Assembly (NCBI RefSeq): GCF_015689175.1
Contig: NZ_CP065047.1
Span: 248,001 to 312,000, forward strand
Reading direction: 5' to 3'
Length of the DNA: 64,000 bases
DNA from: Mycobacterium kubicae
Lineage (GTDB): Bacteria > Actinomycetota > Actinomycetes > Mycobacteriales > Mycobacteriaceae
The position numbers and the translations under genes were made by a program. The notes beneath the pieces were generated by a model. The model did not search any database, was not told the DNA's origin, and saw nothing but the letters and a program-made list of their open reading frames with translations. Of this stretch, positions 1-7,792 are shown one piece after another. The first letter of the stretch is position 1, and every line of letters starts with the position of its first letter.

Positions 1-575
1 CCATGCGCCAATTTCACGTCCGCAAGCACGACGGAGGACAACACGGTCCTGCCCGGAAACTGCGCTCGCACCAAGGCGCGAACAGTGCTGTGGGCGCCGT
101 CGGCGCCGATGAGGTACTTCGCCCGCCACTGTTGCTCAGTGCTGCCGTCGTGGCTGCGTGCGGTCACCGTTATGCCCTCGCCGTCTTGGTCAAGGCCGAC
201 GACCTCGACGCCCCGGCGGATGTCGGCGCCTCGTTCGACGGCGTAGCCCTCGAGTGCACGGTCTACGTTGGTCTGCGGCGCGACCATCACGAACCGGTAC
301 GGCGAATCCAGATGGCTGAGATCCAGTCGGGCGCCGGCGAAGAGGCGGACTGCCGGTGCTTTGTGCGAGTTCGCCAGGAGACCCTCGGCGACCCCGCGCG
401 AATCGAGCAGCTCGAGTGTGCGCGCCATGGTGGCGAAGGCGCGGCTGGATGGATTGGTGGCAGGCCAGCGTTCCAACACGGTGACCGACCGGCCCGCGCG
501 GGCCAAATCCCCGGCGGCGGTCAGTCCGGTGGGCCCGGCACCGACGACAAGGACGTCCGCGTGAGACCGTGTCAT
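1..575 (-). CDS. FAD-dependent aromatic-ring-type monooxygenase, N-terminal part (truncated by window)
   Basis: The reading frame opens at the ATG complementary to 573-575 and stays open to the window edge, so only about 191 N-terminal residues are seen. Near the N terminus is the FAD Rossmann motif VGAGPTGL, followed by the ERWPATNPSSRAFATMAR segment usual in PheA/TfdB-type flavin monooxygenases. Around residue 160 is the GADGAHSTVR motif that binds FAD/NADPH. The product should be a soluble NAD(P)H-dependent hydroxylase; its substrate cannot be told. The start codon overlaps the stop of the upstream 134-residue gene (ATGA), so the two are translationally coupled. The C-terminal half lies outside the window. 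Confidence 0.85.
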   Translation of the reverse strand, partial: MTRSHADVLVVGAGPTGLTAAGDLARAGRSVTVLERWPATNPSSRAFATMARTLELLDSRGVAEGLLANSHKAPAVRLFAGARLDLSHLDSPYRFVMVAPQTNVDRALEGYAVERGADIRRGVEVVGLDQDGEGITVTARSHDGSTEQQWRAKYLIGADGAHSTVRALVRAQFPGRTVLSSVVLADVKLAH

Positions 576-979
576 CACGCCACCACCTCGGGGTTCGGGT
601 ACCAGCGGCGGATGTCGTCGGGTGTCGCAGTGGCGGCGCGGTTGAACACAAACCGGCAACCCGGCTGTAAGGCGTGCGCCGCGTTGACAATCGCCTCGAA
701 CAGCAGGGTGTTGCTTGCCACCAGTCGCACCCCGGCGCCGATGAGAACCGCGTCGTAGTGGTTTGCCTGCAGCCAGCTGCGAGCCTTGGCGACACCGGCT
801 TCACCGAAGTCGATGAGGCAGTTGTCGACCCGATATCCCGCTGCCCGCAGTGCGGCGACATTGTCGTCGTTCGCGGCCCGCAGGGTCTCTTTGGACAAGC
901 CGGCGAATTGCGCGAAGTCGGCTGCCGTGTAGTCGATTACCTCGGGGTCGAGGCCGATTTGGATTGCTGTGACGGTCAC
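575..979 (-). CDS. Hypothetical protein, 134 aa, coupled to the FAD monooxygenase
   Basis: I do not recognise a named family. The GTG start at 979 gives a 134-residue protein without signal peptide or membrane segment. It alternates hydrophobic strands and helices: VDNCLIDFGEAG, then YDAVLIGAGVRL, then GCRFVFNRAA. This looks like a small Rossmann-like or flavodoxin-like fold. It overlaps the following monooxygenase by four bases, so it probably belongs to the same pathway. The gene starts about 24 bp from a 16-bp palindrome that recurs next to the divergent TetR gene, so it is probably repressed by that TetR. Confidence 0.65.
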   Translation of the reverse strand: MTVTAIQIGLDPEVIDYTAADFAQFAGLSKETLRAANDDNVAALRAAGYRVDNCLIDFGEAGVAKARSWLQANHYDAVLIGAGVRLVASNTLLFEAIVNAAHALQPGCRFVFNRAATATPDDIRRWYPNPEVVA

Positions 980-1003
980 TGCCGAAACTCCCTCGCCATC
1001 GAG

Positions 1004-1063
1004 TTCAACAACTGTTGAATCCGACGATAGCGAAGCCGATTGGCGGTGTCAACAGTTGTTGAA
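1004..1063. promoter_or_regulatory. Twin palindromic operators between hypothetical/monooxygenase operon and TetR
   Basis: Positions 1004-1019 read TTCAACAACTGTTGAA, and 1049-1063 read TCAACAGTTGTTGAA, which is the reverse complement of the first site (15 of 16 bases). Each site is itself nearly palindromic. The two centres are about 45 bp apart and flank the region where both divergent promoters must lie. This is the usual layout of a TetR autorepressor that also controls the divergent operon. Confidence 0.7.
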
Positions 1064-1075
1064 TACACTGCTGGC

Positions 1076-1642
1076 ATGCCGGCGAAGACCCGTGAAGGAC
1101 GTGACGGACAGGCGACGCGAGCGACGATCCTGGCCACGGCTCGAACGCAATTCGGCAACAACGGCTTTGAGCGCACCACCATCCGATCGGTGGCGGCGGC
1201 GGCCGGCGTCGACCCGGCGCTCGTCATGCATTACTTCGGCAGCAAGGCCGAATTGTTCGCCGCCGCGTCTCGGCTGGACATCACCTTCCCCGACCTTTCC
1301 GATGTCCCTCCCGACCGCATCGCCGATGTGCTGCTGCCGTTGTTCGTAAGTGTCTGGGGACCGGAAGGGCCGTTCCTGCCGCTGTTACGGGCGGCCGCCA
1401 CCAACCAGGCGGCCACCGACGCCTTGCTCGGGGTGTTCGTCGACCGGGTCGCCCCGGCGTTGGCCGCGGTCGTACCCGACCGGGCCCATGAGCGCGCCGC
1501 GTTGGTGGGTTCCCAAGTGCTGGGACTTGCCGTCGCGCGCTACGTTCTGGCGATCCCGGCACTGGCCGAGATGGATGACGGCGATCTCATTGCCTGGTTG
1601 AGGCCGGTGCTAGCGCACTACCTTGCCGGCCGCGCGCCCTGA
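1076..1642 (+). CDS. TetR family transcriptional regulator
   Basis: This 188-residue protein has an N-terminal TetR DNA-binding domain; the helix-turn-helix lies around residues 34-53 (TTIRSVAAAAGVDPALVMHY, then FGSKAELF). The C-terminal two-thirds is a helical ligand-binding and dimerisation domain of the type with conserved PEGP and RVAPAL segments. I chose the ATG at 1076 because the longer TTG start at 1040 would run through the operator at 1049-1063. The gene is divergent from the hypothetical/monooxygenase operon and probably represses it and itself. Its 3' end overlaps the convergent LysR gene by 33 bp. Confidence 0.88.
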   Translation: MPAKTREGRDGQATRATILATARTQFGNNGFERTTIRSVAAAAGVDPALVMHYFGSKAELFAAASRLDITFPDLSDVPPDRIADVLLPLFVSVWGPEGPFLPLLRAAATNQAATDALLGVFVDRVAPALAAVVPDRAHERAALVGSQVLGLAVARYVLAIPALAEMDDGDLIAWLRPVLAHYLAGRAP

Positions 1643-2554
1643 CGGCGGTTCGGTCCCAGCCCTGTCGGTGATGTGCTCGTGCACGCACTCGATGAACGCC
1701 TGCGTCGCAGCCGATCGCAGTTCGGCATGCGGAGCGACCAGGTGAACCTCCCGCCGCAAGACAGCGCCCCGCACGGGAAGCAGGACGAGGGCCGAGCCCA
1801 CCTCTGCACGGCTTCGCGCCACCGATTCCGGAAGCAACGCCACGCCCAAGTCCTGGCAGACGAAATGGACCACCTCGTCGACACGAGTCACTTCAAAAGC
1901 CACGCGCCGCCGCACCTCCCCGAAGCCGCGATCGGTTTCATGGCGCAATCCGTATCCGGGCGGGAAGTCGATGAACGGGTAGTCGGCCAACGCGTCCAGT
2001 GACACAGCGGGGCCGGCGGCAAGTGGATGCCGGATGGGCAGCACCGCCACCAGCGCCTCGGAGAACAAGTGGTCGAAAGACAGCCGATCGGCCGATCGCG
2101 CCACGTTCGAACCGACGACCGCGACGTCGAGTTTGCGGTCGCGCGTCGCTTGCACCAGCAGGTCGCTGCCGCCACTGCGCAGTGTCACGGTGACGTCGGG
2201 GTAGCGGGTGTGAAAGGTCGCCATGAGGGCCGCAACGTCGAGGCTCTCCGACGGGATCTCCATCATCCCGACGGTGAGTCGCCCGGTCACCGCGCCACGC
2301 AGCGCTTGCGCGCTGACGACGATTTGGTCCAGCCCGCCGACGACCTGGCGCAACAGCGGAAGCAGGGATTCGCCCGCCGGAGTCAGCGAGACCGAGCGGG
2401 TGGTCCGGTTGAAGATCTGCAGTCCCAGTTCCTCCTCGAGCTTGCGCACCTGCTGACTCAATGCCGATTGCACGACGAACATGTTGTCCGCGGCGCGAGT
2501 GAAGCTGCGGCTTTCCGCGACGGCGAGTACATAGCGAATCTGCTGCAGGTTCAC
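1610..2554 (-). CDS. LysR family transcriptional regulator
   Basis: This 314-residue protein starts at a GTG. Residues 1-60 form the LysR winged helix (MNLQQIRYVLAVAESRSFTR, then ALSQQVRKLEEELGLQIFNR). It is followed by the linker helix and a LysR-substrate domain with two Rossmann-like lobes (RLTVGMMEIPS, LDVAVVGSN). The gene is divergent from the DUF3604 gene, with the start codon only a short distance away. The likely target is therefore the DUF3604-ABC transporter locus. The inducer is unknown; a sulfur or organosulfur signal is my inference from the neighbours. Confidence 0.88.
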   Translation of the reverse strand: MNLQQIRYVLAVAESRSFTRAADNMFVVQSALSQQVRKLEEELGLQIFNRTTRSVSLTPAGESLLPLLRQVVGGLDQIVVSAQALRGAVTGRLTVGMMEIPSESLDVAALMATFHTRYPDVTVTLRSGGSDLLVQATRDRKLDVAVVGSNVARSADRLSFDHLFSEALVAVLPIRHPLAAGPAVSLDALADYPFIDFPPGYGLRHETDRGFGEVRRRVAFEVTRVDEVVHFVCQDLGVALLPESVARSRAEVGSALVLLPVRGAVLRREVHLVAPHAELRSAATQAFIECVHEHITDRAGTEPPSGRAAGKVVR

Positions 2555-2632
2555 AATTGATCACTCCCAATGATTGATCAGATCATATCTATGCGCTGGA
2601 CGCCTAAGTGCGGTGCGTCGAGAATTAGCCGA

Positions 2633-4990
2633 ATGACCTCGGGTGACCGGCGCGAACGGCCGATGCCGGCCACTGCAGTCGCCGTGCGCCCGCAATCCGG
2701 CCTGCGAACCAACGACTGCTCCTCTGCCGAGGTGCGCGAGCGGATCAACGCTGAGCTCGAAGGCCTACCGTTTCTGGGCACCCTCGGCTGCGATAAGCGC
2801 ACCCTGGTGGCCGGAGCGGTCGAGGAACTGAAGCTCACCTACACCGTCGGCCTCTCCGGTATCGCCGATAGCGGCTGGTTGAAGCTGTGCTTTCGCTACT
2901 ACTCCGACTGGGACTTGCAGACCACCGACCCTGCCGGGCGTGACTTCGCCACGGCAACCTTGATCGATCGATCGCTGATCGGCGGAGCCTCGCCGGACGG
3001 CGCTGCCACGGTGCAGCGTTTGACCACTCGCTACGACGTCAAAGGCGGCGAGCGGCCCTTCCAGAAGTCGCTTCTGGTGCATGTGGTGGACGGCTACCTG
3101 CGTCCCGGTGACGTCATCGAGATCCGACTCGGCGACCGCCGGTTCGGCGGGGCCGGTACCCGGGTGCAGACCTTCGTCGAGGACGACTTCGAATTGCATC
3201 TCTATGTCGATCCCCTCGGCACCTCGCGCATGGCCCACGCCGCAGTCGCCAAGATCGACATTGCTCCGGGGCCGCCCGAGCGGTTGGTGGTGCAGGGTCC
3301 GCGCGTCGTGAGCCCTCGCACCGCGACTGTGCAGTTGCGCGCCCATCTGCAGGACCGCTGGGGCAATGTGTGCCGCGGCGTGCCTGCGACCGTGCGTGCC
3401 GACTGCAACGGTGAGCGCGCGGCCACGGCCCAGACACCGGCCACCGGATGGGCGCACGCGGTGCTGAGCCTGCCGGCCCGGGCCGGTGTCTTCGCGGTAA
3501 CGGCGGAAACGGACACCGTGACGTTCGGGCCGACCACCGCCGAGATCGACGTGGTGGCAGACCTTCCCGCTCCCCGGGCCTATTTCGGTGACCTGCATGT
3601 GCACTCCAACGACACGGTCGGAACGCAGAACACCGATTGGAATCTGCGCTATGGCCGCGATATCGGCGGACTGGACATACTCGGCTACACCGCCAACGAC
3701 TTTCAGATCACCGACGGCGCCTGGGCGGACGTTGTCGCAGCCTGCCGTGCGGCATCCCACGACGGCCAATTCGTGTGCTTTCCGGGAGTGGAGTGGTGCG
3801 GAACCGCCGGTGTCGGCGGTGATCACAACGTCGTCTTCCTCGGTGAAGACACCACCATTGCGCGATCCCTGGAGTGGCGCCAGGGCATGACCGCCACCGC
3901 GCCTACCCCGCAGACGTGGCCTATCACCGAACTGTATGCCGCCTATGAAAAAGAGCCCGACTCATACTTGTTGATCCCGCATGTCGGGGGCAGGCGTGCG
4001 GTATTGGATTGGCACCACCCCGAATTGGAACGCCTCATCGAAGTGCATTCCAGCTGGGGCAGCAGCCCATGGTTCCTCGAGGACGCACTGTCGCGCGGGC
4101 TCAAGTTGGGGGCCAGTGCGGCCAGTGACGAACATCGCGGCCGGCCCGGCGGCGGGGCACCCGGCGCCAACATCTTCGGCGGACACGGTGGTCTGACCGG
4201 CGTCCTGGCCGACGACCTGACCGCGAAATTCGTCGGTCGGGCTTTGCGCTCGCGGCGAACCTGGGCGACCACCGGCAGCCGGTCAGTTGCGCTGCTGCGC
4301 AGCGGGAGCGACTGGATGGGGGACGAAATCCTGACTGCCGCAGCGAGTCTGGAAGTCGACTATGCGGTGTACGGCAGCACGGGCTGGGAAGAACTGGCTA
4401 TTTACGACACGCACGGACCGCTATGGCGGCGCGACCTCAACGCCGAAGCCGGGCTTTCGGATTCCTTGGTGCGGATTCGCTGGGGCGGTGCGCGGCACCG
4501 GGACCGTTACCGTTGGGCCACCTGGGTAGGGCACCTGAAAGTCACGGAGACGTCGATTGATTCGGTGCAACCCTGGGCGACCAGCCATCCCGAGCAGGCC
4601 ATTGACGTCACCGGCCCAACGGTCTCCTGGCGCACCGCTACCTACGGCTCCGACGTCGGCGTGATTGTGCGCCTCGGTGACCTCGCGCGGGCACAGCTGC
4701 GGATCGACACCACAGTGACCGAAGACGACAGCGCTGCGAGCCTGACCGTCACCGGCGCACAGTTGATCGCGCAATCGCGCTACGAGCAGGCCGTCGGCGG
4801 GCTGAACCTGCGAATACGGGTGGAACGCATCGCCGAGCCGGCAGCACTGCCCACCGCTGTCACCGGAGCGCTGCCGGTGAATCTGCCTCCTGAGCACAGT
4901 GCGATTTATCTACGGGCCGCGCAGTGCGACGGACATCAGGTGTGGACCAGTCCGCTGTTCATCTCTCAAGCCGCGACGGAGCCACGATGA
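2633..4990 (+). CDS. DUF3604 / PHP-like domain protein
   Basis: The protein is about 785 residues. The N-terminal third is beta-rich and resembles an immunoglobulin-like region. The DUF3604 core begins around residue 318 with the metal-ligand motif GDLHVHS (HVH at 322-324) and continues with FPGVEWCG, GGDHNVVFLGE, LIPHVGG, EVHSSWG and AASDEHRGRPGG. These resemble the metal sites of PHP phosphoesterases. No signal peptide is evident, so it is probably cytosolic. Its stop overlaps the start of the Cys-rich leader peptide, which links it to the sulfur-type ABC transporter downstream. I prefer the ATG at 2633 because the first ATG (2570) is only 15 bp from the divergent LysR start; 2591 and 2663 are alternatives. 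Substrate unknown. Confidence 0.8.
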   Translation: MTSGDRRERPMPATAVAVRPQSGLRTNDCSSAEVRERINAELEGLPFLGTLGCDKRTLVAGAVEELKLTYTVGLSGIADSGWLKLCFRYYSDWDLQTTDPAGRDFATATLIDRSLIGGASPDGAATVQRLTTRYDVKGGERPFQKSLLVHVVDGYLRPGDVIEIRLGDRRFGGAGTRVQTFVEDDFELHLYVDPLGTSRMAHAAVAKIDIAPGPPERLVVQGPRVVSPRTATVQLRAHLQDRWGNVCRGVPATVRADCNGERAATAQTPATGWAHAVLSLPARAGVFAVTAETDTVTFGPTTAEIDVVADLPAPRAYFGDLHVHSNDTVGTQNTDWNLRYGRDIGGLDILGYTANDFQITDGAWADVVAACRAASHDGQFVCFPGVEWCGTAGVGGDHNVVFLGEDTTIARSLEWRQGMTATAPTPQTWPITELYAAYEKEPDSYLLIPHVGGRRAVLDWHHPELERLIEVHSSWGSSPWFLEDALSRGLKLGASAASDEHRGRPGGGAPGANIFGGHGGLTGVLADDLTAKFVGRALRSRRTWATTGSRSVALLRSGSDWMGDEILTAAASLEVDYAVYGSTGWEELAIYDTHGPLWRRDLNAEAGLSDSLVRIRWGGARHRDRYRWATWVGHLKVTETSIDSVQPWATSHPEQAIDVTGPTVSWRTATYGSDVGVIVRLGDLARAQLRIDTTVTEDDSAASLTVTGAQLIAQSRYEQAVGGLNLRIRVERIAEPAALPTAVTGALPVNLPPEHSAIYLRAAQCDGHQVWTSPLFISQAATEPR

Positions 4991-5073
4991 CGAAGCACGC
5001 GGCGCTGACGCGCCGCCGCCACGTCGACTTCGGTCGTATCACCTGCGCGGCGTGTCCGGCATGTGTCCGGTGA
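4987..5073 (+). CDS. Cys-rich leader peptide (28 aa), probable cysteine-responsive attenuator
   Basis: The ATG at 4987 overlaps the stop of the DUF3604 gene (ATGA) and opens a 28-codon frame ending at the TGA at 5071. The peptide contains TRRRHVDF near its middle and ends with a Cys cluster (TCAACPACVR, four Cys within ten residues). The TRRRHVD...Cys pattern is that of actinobacterial Cys-rich leader peptides found upstream of sulfur assimilation and uptake genes. In those systems, ribosome stalling at Cys codons when cysteine is short changes expression of the following operon. The next gene, an SsuA-like lipoprotein, starts 52 bp downstream. The four-base repeat GGTG/CACC flanks the leader stop; I cannot fold the region reliably by eye. 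Confidence 0.82.
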   Translation: MTKHAALTRRRHVDFGRITCAACPACVR

Positions 5074-5125
5074 ATCCACCCGGCTGCCGACCGTCCCACC
5101 AATTCGAACATCCCCGGGAGAATCC

Positions 5126-6148
5126 GTGTCCCGTCCTCGACAGATCTATTTCGCAATCATCTCCGCATTCCTCGTCACCGCGGCGCTGGCCGGCTGCACC
5201 GGGGGCGGACCGACCCCCAAGTCGTCTGGGGTCACGTTGCGGTTGGGCTACCTGACGCGAATCACCCACGCGTCGGCGCTCGTTGGCATCGAGAACGGCG
5301 CGTTCGCCAGGAATCTCGGCCCCGGCGTCAATTTCCAGCCGCAACCGTTCAGTCAAGGCACCGCCGAAACGACAGCATTGCTGTCAGGCCAACTCGATGC
5401 CGCCTTCGTCGGTCCCAATCCGGCGTTCAACGCCTGGCAGCGGTCCAATGGCACCGCCATCAAGATCATCTCCGGCTCCGCGACCGGCGGCACATCGATG
5501 GTGGTCAAGCCGGGTATCACGGCCGCAGCCGACCTGCGGGGGAAGACCGTCGCCGACCCCGCACTCGGCGGGGCGCAAGACGTCAGCCTGCGCGATTGGT
5601 TGCTGAAGAACGGGCTGAAGACCAATCCACAAGGCGGCGGCGATGTTTCGATCAAGCCGACCACGCCTGAGTCGGCCATCGTCCAACAGTTCATCAGCAA
5701 CCAGATTGCCGGTGCCATCGAATCCGCCCCTTATGACGTCCAGCTGGTCAACGCCGGCGGGGTGCGGCTCTGGTCAGATCCCAACACCATCACCATTCTG
5801 GTTGTGCGGCAGGAATTCTTGTCCGCCCATCCCGATGTTGTGGCGGCCTTGGTCCGCGGCCAGATCGAAGCGAACGACACGATCCACAACAATCCGGATG
5901 CCGCTGCCCAAGCTGCCAACGCCACTTTGACCAAGGCGCTCGGTAGTGGGCTCTCACCCGAGGTGTTGACTGCGTCGTTCCAGGAGACGACTTTCACCAA
6001 TGACCCCGGAGTGCAGTCGCTCAACGACCAAGTCCGAAAAGCCGTGGCTGTGGGCCTGTTACAGCCACTCAATCTCGACGGCATCTTCGATCTGGGTCCG
6101 CTCAACCGAGAACTCGCTGCGGTGGGTAAGCCGGCGGTGGCGGCGTGA
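5126..6148 (+). CDS. ABC transporter substrate-binding lipoprotein, SsuA/TauA/NrtA type
   Basis: I chose the GTG at 5126, preceded by GGGAG at 5116-5120, rather than the upstream start at 5063, which lies inside the leader peptide. The 340-residue product has a lipoprotein signal (hydrophobic residues 7-22, lipobox LAGC with Cys24). The mature part is an NMT1/SsuA-like periplasmic binding fold (LRLGYLTRITHASALVGIEN, GQLDAAFVGPNPAFNAW, GGTSMVVKPGI). Such proteins capture sulfonates, taurine or nitrate. The Cys-rich leader just upstream argues for a sulfur-containing substrate. The stop overlaps the GTG of the ATPase gene, so SBP, ATPase and permease form one operon. Confidence 0.88.
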   Translation: MSRPRQIYFAIISAFLVTAALAGCTGGGPTPKSSGVTLRLGYLTRITHASALVGIENGAFARNLGPGVNFQPQPFSQGTAETTALLSGQLDAAFVGPNPAFNAWQRSNGTAIKIISGSATGGTSMVVKPGITAAADLRGKTVADPALGGAQDVSLRDWLLKNGLKTNPQGGGDVSIKPTTPESAIVQQFISNQIAGAIESAPYDVQLVNAGGVRLWSDPNTITILVVRQEFLSAHPDVVAALVRGQIEANDTIHNNPDAAAQAANATLTKALGSGLSPEVLTASFQETTFTNDPGVQSLNDQVRKAVAVGLLQPLNLDGIFDLGPLNRELAAVGKPAVAA

Positions 6149-6951
6149 CGACGATCGCCGGGCGGGAGGTGGCCGTGTCCGATCCCGCTGCCAACGCGCC
6201 CGCCGCGATTCCAGCCATTCGACTGGACCAGGTAAGGAAACACTTCGGAACCGGGCGGTCATCTGTCGCCGCCGTAGGCCCGATTTCGCTTACCGTGCGA
6301 GCCGGTGAATTCGTCTGTCTGGTAGGGGTTTCGGGCTGCGGTAAAAGCACCCTGTTATCCCTCATCGCTGGATTGGACCGGCCCACATCAGGTGTGTTGG
6401 ACACCGGTGGGCACCGAGTCGCGCTGATGTTCCAGGAGGCTGCCCTGTTCCCGTGGTTGACCGCGGCGGGAAACGTGGAACTGGCGTTGCGGGCGCGAGC
6501 GATGTCGCGCCAGCAACGACGCGCGAAGGCTCGCGAACTCTTGGAAACCGTTGGACTGACAGCTTTCGCCGACAACAGGCCGCACCAGTTGTCCGGCGGG
6601 ATGCAGCAGCGAGTCGCATTGGCCCGCGCGCTGGCGCAAGACGCCGACGTGTTGCTCATGGACGAGCCCTTCGCCGCCCTGGACGCTTTGACGCGCGACC
6701 GTCTCCAAGGCGAGCTCGAGCGAATCGTGCTGGCGCGCAACCTGACCGTCGTCTTCGTCACCCATAACGTGCGTGAGGCGGTACGCCTTGCCGATCGCGT
6801 CGTGCTGTTGAGCCAACGGCCCGCCACGATCGTCGAACAATTTGACGTGGCGCTGCCGCGCCCACGCGACATCAACACCGCTCAGGTTGCGGAACTGGCC
6901 GCAGAAATCACCGAGCAACTCAATCGGAGCGCACATGCTGACGGCACCTGA
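6145..6951 (+). CDS. ABC transporter ATP-binding protein, SsuB/TauB type
   Basis: This 268-residue protein starts at a GTG that overlaps the stop of the binding-protein gene. Walker A is GVSGCGKST (residues 61-69), the ABC signature is LSGGMQQR (150-157), and Walker B with the catalytic Glu is VLLMDEP (170-176). A D-loop (ALDALTR) and the switch His (VTHNVREA) follow. It energises import through the next gene's permease. It matches the nitrate/sulfonate/taurine ATPase subfamily in length and motifs. Its 3' end overlaps the permease start by 17 bp. Confidence 0.92.
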   Translation: MTTIAGREVAVSDPAANAPAAIPAIRLDQVRKHFGTGRSSVAAVGPISLTVRAGEFVCLVGVSGCGKSTLLSLIAGLDRPTSGVLDTGGHRVALMFQEAALFPWLTAAGNVELALRARAMSRQQRRAKARELLETVGLTAFADNRPHQLSGGMQQRVALARALAQDADVLLMDEPFAALDALTRDRLQGELERIVLARNLTVVFVTHNVREAVRLADRVVLLSQRPATIVEQFDVALPRPRDINTAQVAELAAEITEQLNRSAHADGT

Positions 6952-7792
6952 TCCCACGGTCCGCGTACTGCCGCCCACGAATCCCGGTACGCGACGGCGC
7001 AGCATTGCGCATGTCGTCGCGGCCGCCGTCTGGCCGAAGTTGCTGGCAGTCACCGTGCTCGTAGTCTTCTGGGAGCTGATCGTCCTGAGCGGATGGAAGC
7101 CCTCGTTCGTACTGCCCGGACCCGTCGCCGTTGCGGAAAATCTCTGGCAGCAGCTGCATGGTGTGGTGCTGTGGCAAGCCATCGGCACCACCATGGGCCG
7201 AGCCGTCACCGGATTTGCTCTCGCAGCGGTGATCGGATCGTTGACCGGCGCGCTGATCGCCCGGAATAAATTGTTCCGCAAGGCATTCGGCCCATTGATC
7301 ACCGGCCTGCAGACGATGCCGGCGATCGCGTGGTTCCCGTTCGCCATCATCTTCTTCGGCCTGAGCACCACCGCAATCCTGTTTGTCATCGTGGTCGGCG
7401 CCGTCCCGTCCGTAGCCATCGGAGTGATCTCCGGTGTCGACCACATCTCACCTGTGTTGCTGCGGGCAGCGTCCACCTTGCAGTTGAAATCGCTTGCCTT
7501 GTACCGCCTGGTGATCCTGCCGGCCGCCCTACCGATGTTCGTCGCTGGACTGAAGCAGGGGTGGGCTTTCGCGTGGCGCAGCCTGATGGCCGGTGAGCTC
7601 GTCGTGCTGGTTGCCAACACGTCATCGATCGGGGTGTTGCTCGAGAATGCGCAGAATCTCAGCGACATGCCCTCGGCGATCGCCGTCATGATCGTGATCC
7701 TGGCGATCGGCATCGTTGTCGACGCGTTGTTCAGCACTTTGGACCTGCGAATCCGCCGTCGGTGGGGGCTGCTGGACGACCATGACGCCTGA
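6935..7792 (+). CDS. ABC transporter permease, SsuC/TauC type
   Basis: The ATG at 6935 lies inside the end of the ATPase gene and gives 285 residues. There are about six membrane helices (LLAVTVLVVFWELIVLSGW, AVTGFALAAVIGSLTGALIA, TTAILFVIVVGAVPSVAIGV and others). The BPD_transp_1 coupling loop near AWRSLMAGELVVL contacts the ATPase. It is the channel of the sulfonate-type importer. The stop codon overlaps the start of the metallophosphoesterase gene, so that enzyme is translated with the transporter. Confidence 0.9.
   Translation: MLTAPDPTVRVLPPTNPGTRRRSIAHVVAAAVWPKLLAVTVLVVFWELIVLSGWKPSFVLPGPVAVAENLWQQLHGVVLWQAIGTTMGRAVTGFALAAVIGSLTGALIARNKLFRKAFGPLITGLQTMPAIAWFPFAIIFFGLSTTAILFVIVVGAVPSVAIGVISGVDHISPVLLRAASTLQLKSLALYRLVILPAALPMFVAGLKQGWAFAWRSLMAGELVVLVANTSSIGVLLENAQNLSDMPSAIAVMIVILAIGIVVDALFSTLDLRIRRRWGLLDDHDA

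Noticed and set aside
190..861. A 223-residue minus-strand frame overlapping the monooxygenase and the 134-residue gene
   Set aside because: It is a shadow frame with Arg/Pro-rich composition; both overlapping genes have clear domain or coupling evidence.
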